A stretch of DNA of 64,000 nt from NCBI RefSeq assembly GCF_002754245.1, contig NZ_PEEX01000001.1:4010001-4074000 (forward strand), in the 5' to 3' direction. The notes under the pieces are model-generated. The model saw only the letters and a list, made by a program, of their open reading frames with translations, was not told the DNA's origin and searched no databases. The translations under genes were made by a program, and so were the position numbers. Shown in pieces: positions 34,474 through 42,597 of this stretch (position 1 is the first letter of the stretch; every line of letters begins with the position of its first letter). Origin of the DNA: Chryseobacterium sp. 52. GTDB lineage: Bacteria > Bacteroidota > Bacteroidia > Flavobacteriales > Weeksellaceae.

Positions 34474-34722
34474 GTTCTTTAGTTTTGTGAGTTATTTTAG
34501 ATAAAATATGTAAATTAGAGTTTTCTTGCTCTCACAGATTTCGCAGATTGTTCAGACTAAAATGAAGCAGGCATCTGTTTTTAATAGGTAAGAGATTTTC
34601 TATTTTTTATGTAACGCAAAGTTTTTATGACAATGCTGAATAGGTTAGGTGTGCAAAGATGGAATCAATTTCATTGATTTGACTAAGGTATATTCTTATT
34701 GTACTGCCCTACTTTTTGCTGG
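34474..34722. other. Spacer between egtD and egtB with decayed intergenic repeat
   Basis: The 249 bases carry TCTCACAGATTTCGCAGATT (around 34533-34552) and TAACGCAAAGTTTTT. Short degenerate motifs of this type (GCAGATT and CGCAAAG repeats) are common in Chryseobacterium spacers, as far as I recall. There is no gene. The size suggests that egtB has its own promoter. Confidence 0.4.
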
Positions 34723-35706
34723 TCATTTTACCTGCCAGACAGTATCTACAAACCATTTTTTGGAATCTTTGATCTCTCCGACTGTTATAAAGTTTGATTT
34801 TTCTCTTAATTCTTTAATTTTTTCACTGGAAAATTTTTGTGATATTTCCATGTCAATGAGTTCATCTTCCTGAAACGAAATTTTTTCATTTGAAATTATG
34901 ACATATTGATCTTTAAGGCTTACAAGATAACTTTTACAGGCTCCGCTTATAGGATCATAGGTTTGATAATGCTGAAACTGCTCAGGAATAAAATTGGCAT
35001 TAAGCTCTCTGTTAATACGGCTCAGAAGATTTAGATTAAATGCTGCTGTAATCCCTTTTTTATCGTTATAGGCATCTAAAATGACATTGGGATTTTTCTT
35101 CAGATCAAAACCAATGAGTACCCTATCGCCTGAACTCAGATTTTGATGTAAACTGAAACAGAAACTTTCAGCTTCTTCCAGGCTCATATTCCCGATATTG
35201 CTTCCTAAAAACAGAATCACCTTTCTTCTGGTGGATAATGAGGCCGCTTTCTGAAGCATTTCAAAATACTCTCCTTCCAAATCAAGTATTTGTAAAGCAG
35301 GAAGTTCCCGGTTTAATTTTTCTTTTAATACGGAAAGAATATTGCCGGAAATATCAATAGGCATGTAGGTACAATCTATCCCTTTTTCAATAAGATGTTT
35401 GAGTAAAAAGGTAGATTTCATTGCGTCTCCTGCTCCCAGTTCTATCAGATCAAATGGTTCGTTTTCAGGCATGATCAGACGGGCAAGATCTGCTGTTTTA
35501 TTTTTGAAAATATCGAGTTCGCATTGGGTGAGATAATATTCGGGCATGGCCATGATCTCCTGAAAAATACGGTCGCCTGTTTTATCATAAAAATACTTTG
35601 AAGATAACCTTTTGGGATTTTTTTTCAGGCCTTTCAAAACATCCAAACGAAAACTGTCAATATGATCATTTTCAACCTCTGCATGTGGTTTTAACTGTAA
35701 ATTCAT
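34723..35706 (-). CDS. egtD: L-histidine N-alpha-methyltransferase EgtD
   Basis: 327 residues, the normal length. The N-terminal signature YFYDKTGDRIFQEIMAMPEYY (residues 38-58, shown to Tyr58), SAM-binding ELGAGDAMKS at 89-98, FLGSNIGNM and GFDLKKNP all match EgtD. It trimethylates histidine to hercynine, the first step of ergothioneine synthesis, in the cytosol. It precedes egtB on the same strand with a 249-base spacer, so the pathway has both core enzymes side by side. A dedicated EgtE lyase is not visible; desulfurisation may use a general PLP lyase elsewhere. Confidence 0.93.
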   Translation of the reverse strand: MNLQLKPHAEVENDHIDSFRLDVLKGLKKNPKRLSSKYFYDKTGDRIFQEIMAMPEYYLTQCELDIFKNKTADLARLIMPENEPFDLIELGAGDAMKSTFLLKHLIEKGIDCTYMPIDISGNILSVLKEKLNRELPALQILDLEGEYFEMLQKAASLSTRRKVILFLGSNIGNMSLEEAESFCFSLHQNLSSGDRVLIGFDLKKNPNVILDAYNDKKGITAAFNLNLLSRINRELNANFIPEQFQHYQTYDPISGACKSYLVSLKDQYVIISNEKISFQEDELIDMEISQKFSSEKIKELREKSNFITVGEIKDSKKWFVDTVWQVK

Positions 35707-35854
35707 ATGTCTTAATTTGTGTGGTTTTGAGTTAACTGCAACTATCTTGCCGCCCCAACATTGAATTCCTCTGTCTTTTTATATAATTAAATATAGGTAA
35801 TTTTATTTTTAAGGGCATGATTTTCATAGGCTTTTTAAAAGATGTGGTATCTTT

Positions 35855-36420
35855 TTGGAAAAACCAGTCTCCATTTTTTCTGACAACAGTTTAATGCTGA
35901 TTGATCAATTATCCTTTAAACCGGGTACTGATTATCACTACAATAATAACCCTCTTTTTTTTAGACAATTTATTCTTGAACGCTTAACAGGTATGCCTTT
36001 TAAAACCTATGTCAAAAAATTTACATTTCAGCCTTTGGAAATGAATTCTTTTATAATGACTCCTTTTGAAAATGAAAAAATATAGCTAAAGGATTTAATA
36101 ATCAGTTGCTCCCTGATCCTGTAGAATCCCCCCTATACAGACGACACATACACCACAACAGCCGAGTTCATGAAATGGTTCAATGGTTTACATGTTAAAA
36201 GAGTTGTCAACAAAACTCATTCTACTAGTTACATCAGAGTTTTAATATTCCGGAAGCTCAATCTGCACTAAAAAATGCAAAATTTGTGAATAAAAAATTA
36301 AAAGAACATTCTTACGGCGGAAGAGCTATAAATTTTGAAGCCATCTTGTTTTCAAATATTGAAAATAAGATAACGGTTATTTTATTAAGTAATAATTACA
36401 ATGGGAAACTTTCCCTAAGA
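35855..36420 (+). pseudogene. Remnant of a beta-lactamase-family serine hydrolase
   Basis: Plus-strand fragments in shifting frames line up with the middle and end of a class C-type serine hydrolase. The first is FKPGTDYHYNNNPLFF then LERLTGMPFKTYVKK (35920-36020). The second is TYTTTAEFMKWFNGL (around 36150), resembling the YTTAEDLxKW motif. The third is HSYGGRAINFEAILFSN then KITVILLSNN (36308-36400), the HGG region. Stops and at least two frame changes interrupt it, and the catalytic SxxK part is missing. It abuts the end of the photolyase gene. Confidence 0.72.
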
Positions 36421-37698
36421 CAATCCTTTCTTATAAGTCTTCAACGCTCTTTCTCTGGCATACTTATGATCTACAATTGGCCTGCTCAAAACGAAATCTT
36501 CGGAAAGCCATTTTTTAATATATTTTAAATCCTTATCAAATTTTTTGGTTTGCTCTTCGGGATTGAATATTCTAAAATATGGAGCCGCATCACACCCGCA
36601 TCCAGCTGCCCATTGCCAGTTTCCGTTATTTGCTGAAAGGTCATAGTCTAAAAGTTTTTCTGCAAAATAGGCTTCTCCCCATCTCCAGTCGATCAGTAAA
36701 TGCTTGGTAAGAAAACTGGCGACAATCATCCTTACCCTGTTATGCATAAATCCGGTTTGATTGAGCTCCCGCATTCCGGCATCTACAATAGGATAGCCTG
36801 TTTTTCCTTCGCACCATAACTTAAATTCATTTTCATCATTTCTCCATTCAATATTCTCATATTTCTTTTTAAAACAATCATTGACGACATAAGGAAAATG
36901 AAATAAGATCTGCATAAAAAATTCTCTCCAAATCAGTTCATTCAGCCATGTTTCACTATGTTTTTGGGCAAACTGAACGCATTTTCTGAGAGAAATTGTC
37001 CCGAACCGAAGGGCAATCCCAAGATGAGTAGTATGATCTAATGCAGGATAATCACGGTTTTGATGGTATGAATCTATAATCTTCGCATCCAGGGAAGGCT
37101 TTGTATATTCTATTCCGGTATCTGCGAATCCAATTTCTTGCAGGCTGATCACATCTGTTTTCAAATTGAGAAAATTTGAAAAATCTACGGGAAAATTTTC
37201 GATTTCAATTGTATTTACCTTTTCTTTCCATTTTTTTGAATAGGGCGTAAAAACGGTATAAGGAGAATGATCACTTTTAAGAATATCATTTGGCTCAAAC
37301 ACAACCTGATCCCTGTGATCTGAAAATTGTATATTTTTTTCATTCAGAAATTCAGATATTGTTTGGTCTCTTTGTATGGCCTGAGGCTCATAATCACGGT
37401 TACAAAAAACAGTATCGATTTCAAAATCCTCCGACAACTGTTTAAATATTGCTAAAGGTTTTCCATGAAATACTTTAAGAGCCGTTTTATGCTCTTTTAA
37501 TTCATCATTGATTTTCATTATCGCCTGATGAATATAGTCTACCCTTTTATCATTTTTATCACTGAGTCTGTCTAAAATATCGGTATCAAAGATGAAAACA
37601 GGAAGCACTTTTAAACCTGATTTTAAAGCATTATATAAGCCACAATTGTCTTCAAGCCTCAGATCTCTTCTGAACCAGAAAATATTAATCTTCTTCAT
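36415..37698 (-). CDS. phr: Deoxyribodipyrimidine photolyase
   Basis: 427 residues, slightly short for class I photolyases (450-480). The N-terminal antenna domain starts INIFWFRRDLRLEDN. The FAD-binding C-terminal domain includes WLNELIWREFFMQIL, GMRELNQTGFMHNRVRMIVASFL, WQWAAGCGCDAAPYFRIFNP and the preceding DYDLSANNGN, all classic. It repairs UV-induced cyclobutane dimers with light. The gene overlaps the lycopene cyclase gene by 14 bases, so it is co-expressed with pigment synthesis as a light-protection unit. Confidence 0.93.
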   Translation of the reverse strand: MKKINIFWFRRDLRLEDNCGLYNALKSGLKVLPVFIFDTDILDRLSDKNDKRVDYIHQAIMKINDELKEHKTALKVFHGKPLAIFKQLSEDFEIDTVFCNRDYEPQAIQRDQTISEFLNEKNIQFSDHRDQVVFEPNDILKSDHSPYTVFTPYSKKWKEKVNTIEIENFPVDFSNFLNLKTDVISLQEIGFADTGIEYTKPSLDAKIIDSYHQNRDYPALDHTTHLGIALRFGTISLRKCVQFAQKHSETWLNELIWREFFMQILFHFPYVVNDCFKKKYENIEWRNDENEFKLWCEGKTGYPIVDAGMRELNQTGFMHNRVRMIVASFLTKHLLIDWRWGEAYFAEKLLDYDLSANNGNWQWAAGCGCDAAPYFRIFNPEEQTKKFDKDLKYIKKWLSEDFVLSRPIVDHKYARERALKTYKKGLS

Positions 37699-38377
37699 TT
37701 TTTTTGAATTTTTGAAATAAAAAAAGGTTCCATAATATCATTTCATATCCGTAAACGGTATCTTCCAAAGGAATGGTCAGTATCCTGAGCCCGATAATCG
37801 ATGCCGGATTATAATTCACAATTGGTGATTCCAGACCTGTTCCTGTCAAAATACCATTTACAGCCAGGAATCCCGGCATTAAAACAAGATAAATAAATGA
37901 TGCTTTACCTATCCATCCCGCTTTTAAAATAAAATATAAAAAGAATAGAGTAAAAGCTGTTGAAATAAAAGTAATAAACGAATAGATCTTATCATTAAAA
38001 TAAGCAGCAAGAATGACCAGAGAGATTATACTTATGATGACCAATATCTTTTCCGGCAATGGTTTCCAGTCGAGCCTGAAAAATTTATCCAAACAGAAAT
38101 AAGTAAATACACATGAAAAAGGTATACAAAAGAAGAACATGATCTCTTCTATAGGAAGTTTTAAAAATCCAACACCTAACAGATAACGATCATTAAACCA
38201 CCAAACTCCTATTCTGGTAAACCATGCATCCCAAATAATGAAAACAACGGCTACCATAAATGAAGCAGACAAAAAGGCCCTAAAATGTCTGTTGAATTTT
38301 ATTTTAGCATGAAATGAAAAAATAAAACAGATTATTACGGTAAAAAAATTGATTAAAAGATAAGTGTAGTGCAGCAT
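37685..38377 (-). CDS. Lycopene cyclase (fused CrtYc-CrtYd type)
   Basis: 230 residues, very hydrophobic, about seven membrane segments. Two copies of the lycopene-cyclase-domain motif are visible: LPIEEIMFFF in the first half and IPLEDTVYGYEM in the second. This corresponds to a single-chain fusion of the heterodimeric CrtYc/CrtYd cyclase, known from other Bacteroidota. It would convert lycopene to beta-carotene in the inner membrane. Starts 2 bases after the hydroxylase gene and overlaps the photolyase gene by 14 bases. Confidence 0.88.
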   Translation of the reverse strand: MLHYTYLLINFFTVIICFIFSFHAKIKFNRHFRAFLSASFMVAVVFIIWDAWFTRIGVWWFNDRYLLGVGFLKLPIEEIMFFFCIPFSCVFTYFCLDKFFRLDWKPLPEKILVIISIISLVILAAYFNDKIYSFITFISTAFTLFFLYFILKAGWIGKASFIYLVLMPGFLAVNGILTGTGLESPIVNYNPASIIGLRILTIPLEDTVYGYEMILWNLFLFQKFKKNEED

Positions 38378-38379
38378 TT

Positions 38380-38838
38380 TCAGGGTCTGTTTTTATTAAA
38401 ATACATTTTAAAATATTTTATAGGAACCCATAAAAATCCAAAACACTCACCACTTTCTTTTCCGGTATGCTTATGATGCTGTTTATGAGCCCGTCTGATT
38501 GCCAATAAATAAGGATTTTGGGTATTTCGCAGAAATTTTATTCTCTGATGAATAAAAATATCATGAACAAAAAAATAAGCCATTCCATAGATCGCAATTC
38601 CTAAGGCGATATAAAAACCGATGTTGAAATCATTAACGGTTCCGTAATACATCAAAGCAATGGTAGGCAACGCAAAAATCAGAAAAAAATAATCATTTTT
38701 TTCTACATGCCCTTCCGTACTATGGTCGTGATGATCCCTGTGAAGGACCCATAAAAAACCGTGCATGATATATTTATGGATCAGCCATGTCATGCCTTCC
38801 ATGATAAAGAAAGTAATTATTACAACAAGAAAATTCAT
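38380..38838 (-). CDS. crtZ: Beta-carotene hydroxylase CrtZ (fatty acid hydroxylase family)
   Basis: 152 residues with membrane helices and the full di-iron histidine set: HKYIMH near 21-26, HRDHHDH near 34-40, HDIFIHQR, and RRAHKQHHKH near the C-terminus. It adds hydroxyls at C3/C3' of beta-carotene to give zeaxanthin. The length (150-170) is typical. The gene sits between the SRPBCC gene (5-base gap) and the cyclase gene (2-base gap), so zeaxanthin is the expected end product of this operon. Confidence 0.91.
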   Translation of the reverse strand: MNFLVVIITFFIMEGMTWLIHKYIMHGFLWVLHRDHHDHSTEGHVEKNDYFFLIFALPTIALMYYGTVNDFNIGFYIALGIAIYGMAYFFVHDIFIHQRIKFLRNTQNPYLLAIRRAHKQHHKHTGKESGECFGFLWVPIKYFKMYFNKNRP

Positions 38839-38843
38839 GATTC

Positions 38844-39305
38844 TTATTTTTTATTAAACATTTCTTCTAAAACTTTATACCGGTATTCAAAAATACCTTC
38901 CACCTTTTTCTTCACAAAAAAACGATGTGCAGTTTCTCCTAAAAACCCAAGAGGCATTTCATAATCAACCGTATCTCTTATTAAAACGCCATGGTCATTA
39001 ACAATGAACTCATGAAAATGATTCCAAAGCTGATAAGGTCCCTTTTTTTGAAAGTCTGTAAAGCTTTTCTGAAATGAAACCTGTGTTATTTCTGTCGTCC
39101 AATCCAATTTTATTCCTAAAAGAGGAGAAACGTGATAATCGATGATCATTCCTTCATAAATTTCATCGTCCCCGGTTTTGGTAAGAACAACAAATTTCAT
39201 GTCTTCCGGAGTAATTTTAGCAAGGTTATTCGCGGAAGAAAAAAATTTCCATGCTGTCTGCAGATCACAATTCAATTGCTGTTCTCTGAAAAGTCTGTGT
39301 ACCAT
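38844..39305 (-). CDS. SRPBCC (START/Bet v1-like) family protein
   Basis: 153 residues, no signal peptide. It starts HRLFREQQLNCDLQTAWKFFSS, and GPYQLWNHFHEF and DTVDYEMPLGFLG are typical of the SRPBCC/polyketide-cyclase-like family often annotated as a ligand-binding or cell-division-inhibitor-like protein. The cavity fold binds hydrophobic molecules. In this carotenoid operon it may handle a pigment intermediate (inference). It lies 12 bases after crtB and 5 bases before crtZ. Confidence 0.8.
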   Translation of the reverse strand: MVHRLFREQQLNCDLQTAWKFFSSANNLAKITPEDMKFVVLTKTGDDEIYEGMIIDYHVSPLLGIKLDWTTEITQVSFQKSFTDFQKKGPYQLWNHFHEFIVNDHGVLIRDTVDYEMPLGFLGETAHRFFVKKKVEGIFEYRYKVLEEMFNKK

Positions 39306-39317
39306 TCTATTTATTTT

Positions 39318-40154
39318 TTAGAGAAATGAGGTTTTATACTGTACATAGCTGCTCATCATTAAAGAGATCTTTCTGCTGTTTGATATTCTTATCCTCTGAT
39401 TGATAATTTGATGTGCTGATGTTTTTTTTATTTTTCTGAAAAGCGAAATATAATAGCGATACGCCAGATATACTCCAAATCTTGATGAGCCCGGAAGTTT
39501 TTTAATGCCCACTAAAGCTTCTTTAAAGTCTGCTTCAATATCTTTTTCAATATCTGATTTTATCTTATTATCAAAAAAAGAAATATCCACATCCGGAAAA
39601 TAACTCCGTCCTAAAATCTGATAATCATCTTTCATATCCCTTAAAAAATTGACCTTTTGAAAGGCTGATCCCAGTTTCATGGCAAAAGGTTTAAGTCTTT
39701 CAAATTCAGAAGGATTACCTTCAACGAAGATTTGAAGACACATCAGGCCTACAACTTCTGCAGATCCTAAAATATATTCATTATAAAGTTCGGAATTGTA
39801 ATCTATTTGCTGAAGATCCATTTCCATGCTTTTTAAGAACTGCCTGATTAAATTTAAATCAATATTAAAAAGATGAACGGTATCCTGAAATGCCTGTAAA
39901 ATAGGATTTAAAGAAATTTTATCTTCCAGTGCCTGAAAAGTTTCCTCCCTGAATCTCATCAGTAATCTTTCTTTGTCATATCCATGAAAACTATCTACGA
40001 TCTCGTCTGCAAGACGTACATATCCATAAACCGCGTAAATAGGATTTCTTATTTTTGGAGACAGCGCCAAAATACCCAAAGAGAAGCTTGTACTGTACTG
40101 TTTGGTTGTTTCTTTACTGACGCGGTAAGATAGGTCATCAAATAATTTTTTCAT
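39318..40154 (-). CDS. crtB: Phytoene synthase CrtB
   Basis: 278 residues from MKKLFDDLSY (40154); a longer frame to 40217 would only shadow crtI codons. The first aspartate-rich motif is RLADEIVD and the second RDMKDDYQILGRSYFP; VGLMCLQIF and KLGSAFQKVNFLRD fit the squalene/phytoene synthase family. It condenses two geranylgeranyl diphosphates to phytoene. The start overlaps the end of crtI by 17 bases (translational coupling). Confidence 0.92.
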   Translation of the reverse strand: MKKLFDDLSYRVSKETTKQYSTSFSLGILALSPKIRNPIYAVYGYVRLADEIVDSFHGYDKERLLMRFREETFQALEDKISLNPILQAFQDTVHLFNIDLNLIRQFLKSMEMDLQQIDYNSELYNEYILGSAEVVGLMCLQIFVEGNPSEFERLKPFAMKLGSAFQKVNFLRDMKDDYQILGRSYFPDVDISFFDNKIKSDIEKDIEADFKEALVGIKKLPGSSRFGVYLAYRYYISLFRKIKKTSAHQIINQRIRISNSRKISLMMSSYVQYKTSFL

Positions 40155-41631
40155 AATTATGGATTTTGGTGGCTTCAATGGCGGCAATTTTCCCGGAAAT
40201 AATCGATGGAGGAACACCAGGCCCCGGAACGGTAAGCTGTCCTGTATAAAAAAGATTTTTTATTTTCTTATTTCTGAGTGATGGTTTTAAAACAGCTGTC
40301 TGTGATAACGTATTGGCAAGGCCGTAAGCGTTTCCCTGATAAGCATTGTAATCTTTCTTAAAATCTTTAATGCAATAACTTCTTTTATAGTCGATTTTGG
40401 ATAATAGATTCTCAGTTCCGGTATGCTTTTCAAGTCTTGAAATCATTTCATGAAAATACTTTTCTCTTTCCAGCTCAGAATCTTTTATTCCGACCGCAAC
40501 GGGCATCAGAAGAAATACGTTCTCACTATCTTTCGGTGCTACATCAGGATCTGTTTTTGAAGGGCAACAGGCATAAAACAATGGTTTTGTAGGCCATTTT
40601 TTATTTTCATAAATTTCATTGGTATGAAGCTCCAAATCATTTTCAAAAAACAGCGTATGATGTTTTAGATGGGGAATTTTTTCTTTAAATCCCAGATAAA
40701 AAATAAGGCACGAAGGGGCAAATGTGCGTGTTTCCCAGTAAGACTCTTTATAATTCCTATATTCTTCAGGTAAAAGTTGAGTCTCTGTATGATGATAATC
40801 TGACGAGGCAATAATAACATCAAATTTTATTTCCTGACCGTTGACAAGCAAGGAAGATGCTTTTTTATTCTCAATAATAATTTTTTCTACCTGAGCATCA
40901 AAATGAAATTCTGCGCCCTGCTCTGCAACAATATCTGCCATTGCATCAATTAGTTTCGAAAAACCGCCCATCGGATACCAGGTCCCTAATTTGTACCCTC
41001 CATAATTCATCAGGCTATACAATGCAGGAATATCTTTAGGAGCCGCTCCCAAAAAAATAACGGGAAACTCCATTAGAGTGATCAGCTTAGGATCTTTAAA
41101 ATACTTTCTGACAAATTTCTGAAAATTCGTTAGAAGATCCAGTTTCAATGCACTCTTAGCTATTTTAGGCGAAACAAATTCCAGCCATGAGTGACAGGGC
41201 TTGGTGACAAAATCTTTCATTCCCACTTCATATTTGTAGCGGGCATCCTGCATAAATTCATCCAGTTTTTCACCTGCTCCACGCTCCGTTTTTTCAAACA
41301 GATCTCTCATTTCCCTGTAGTCATGGGGAATATTCATTGTACTGTCGGAAAAAACCATTTCAAATTGCGGATCAAGCGGCACAAGTTGGAAAAAGTCAGA
41401 TTGTTTTTTACCAAAATCTTCGAAGAAAGATTCGATAATATCAGGCATCCAATACCAGCTCGGGCCCATATCAAATGTATACCCATTTTCTGTTTTGAAA
41501 TGCCTTGCCCTTCCTCCCTGGGTATTATTTTTCTCAAAGATATGTACTTCATATCCGTATTTTGAGGCATAAGCTGCTGCCGATAAACCTGAAAAGCCTG
41601 ATCCTATGACCGCAATTTTTTTCCGCATCAC
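40138..41631 (-). CDS. crtI: Phytoene desaturase CrtI
   Basis: 497 residues, standard length. The FAD-binding motif GSGFSGLSAAAYASKYG and HIFEKN are at the N-terminus (KIAVIGSG from residue 4), GGRARHF follows, and the C-terminal CrtI signature is FYTGQLTVPGPGVPPSIISG. It converts phytoene to lycopene by successive desaturations at the membrane. The gene starts immediately after the MarR stop (0-base gap). Confidence 0.93.
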   Translation of the reverse strand: MMRKKIAVIGSGFSGLSAAAYASKYGYEVHIFEKNNTQGGRARHFKTENGYTFDMGPSWYWMPDIIESFFEDFGKKQSDFFQLVPLDPQFEMVFSDSTMNIPHDYREMRDLFEKTERGAGEKLDEFMQDARYKYEVGMKDFVTKPCHSWLEFVSPKIAKSALKLDLLTNFQKFVRKYFKDPKLITLMEFPVIFLGAAPKDIPALYSLMNYGGYKLGTWYPMGGFSKLIDAMADIVAEQGAEFHFDAQVEKIIIENKKASSLLVNGQEIKFDVIIASSDYHHTETQLLPEEYRNYKESYWETRTFAPSCLIFYLGFKEKIPHLKHHTLFFENDLELHTNEIYENKKWPTKPLFYACCPSKTDPDVAPKDSENVFLLMPVAVGIKDSELEREKYFHEMISRLEKHTGTENLLSKIDYKRSYCIKDFKKDYNAYQGNAYGLANTLSQTAVLKPSLRNKKIKNLFYTGQLTVPGPGVPPSIISGKIAAIEATKIHNYEKII

Positions 41632-42306
41632 TTAATTTTTTTGAAATGAATATTCTTCATTTACCGTTTTTATCAAGTCCCTGCTGTCAATATTTCTACA
41701 AAAAATAGGATAATGAAAACGATCCAGCTTATTAAGAATTCTAATCAGCTGCATCTTATCTTTATGATTAAGGTCTCCCGCTACAATATCGGTTGCATTA
41801 CGTATTTTAGCCATCTGCTGTTCCAGAGCATCCATCCCTTTCGCCGTAATAGCGATCACTTTATTTCTTTTGTCAATATCTGATTCTTCCTGCTCTATCC
41901 AGCCCTGTTTCAGCAATCTTGCTATAATCAGCATACCTACCGGTTTGTCCTGAATATTCTTTTTTATAAGCTCCATTTTCGTCATCTTACCGAAGGCTTT
42001 TAAATTAATCAGGTAAATAAAATCTTCCTGTGTAGAAAAATGAGATTCTGAAATGGCAGATTTCGAATAGGTTTTGGCGTATCTGTTAAGATGAACGAGT
42101 AAAGTGCTTATTGCGCTCTCTGCTGTTCTTCCATTTTCTTTGCCCTCCCAGTAAGGTTCATCAGCATTGTTAGATTCTTTATAAGATTCTTTGTCACATA
42201 TCCATGCTTTAAACCCTTCAATATCTGAGGGGTAAGATTTTGCTTTGTTTTCCAATTCAAACTCTTCAAGGAGCTGGACGACATCTTTAACAATAGAATA
42301 GTGCAT
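41632..42306 (-). CDS. MarR-type winged-helix regulator
   Basis: 224 residues, longer than usual MarR proteins because of an N-terminal ~75-residue extension. The winged helix occupies about 110-190: FGKMTKMELIKKNIQDKPVG as the helix-turn-helix part and ESDIDKRNKVIAITAKG as the wing with the DxR motif. First gene of the carotenoid/photolyase operon, so it is likely an autoregulatory light-, redox- or aromatic-responsive switch. Direct repeats in its promoter region are candidate operators. Confidence 0.85.
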   Translation of the reverse strand: MHYSIVKDVVQLLEEFELENKAKSYPSDIEGFKAWICDKESYKESNNADEPYWEGKENGRTAESAISTLLVHLNRYAKTYSKSAISESHFSTQEDFIYLINLKAFGKMTKMELIKKNIQDKPVGMLIIARLLKQGWIEQEESDIDKRNKVIAITAKGMDALEQQMAKIRNATDIVAGDLNHKDKMQLIRILNKLDRFHYPIFCRNIDSRDLIKTVNEEYSFQKN

Positions 42307-42319
42307 TTTAATTCAATAT

Positions 42320-42363
42320 TAGTTTACAAATATACTTATTATTTTAATTTATAGTTTATAAAT
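42320..42363 (-). promoter_or_regulatory. Candidate promoter and operator repeats of the carotenoid operon
   Basis: CAAATATA at 42327-42334 is TATATTTG on the minus strand, a match to TAnnTTTG 21 bases before the MarR start. The sequence TAGTTTAYAAAT occurs at 42320-42331 and 42352-42363 (11 of 12 identical, 32 bases or about three turns apart). The first copy overlaps the -7 box. The second is close to the palindrome AGTTTATAAACT. This is a plausible MarR operator arrangement. Confidence 0.45.
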
Positions 42364-42510
42364 GTATTAAATATATTTATTTTAGTGTATTAATAAAACT
42401 TTTTACAAAAATGAATAGTACCTGTAATTAACTTAAGTTTCTGAAAAAAATAATTAAATCTGTCAATTTTTTATTTACATACCAATAAAGGAAATTGCAA
42501 CACTTCCAAA

Positions 42511-42553
42511 CAAAAAAATACCTCATCTGAACAATTTGTCCGGATAAGGTATT
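42511..42553 (-). terminator. Intrinsic terminator after the peroxidase gene
   Basis: A 17-base stem (42517-42533 with 42537-42553; one mismatch, two G-U pairs) is followed on the minus strand by seven T residues (A-run 42512-42518). It lies 45 bases beyond the peroxidase stop and insulates it from the carotenoid operon promoter. Confidence 0.9.
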
Positions 42554-42597
42554 CTGCAATTTTGAGATTTTAAACCTAAATTTTTTATTGGTAGTTT

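Noticed and set aside
40155..40217. Longer N-terminus for CrtB
   Set aside because: The region encodes the conserved C-terminus of CrtI; the family alignment of CrtB begins at the 40154 start.
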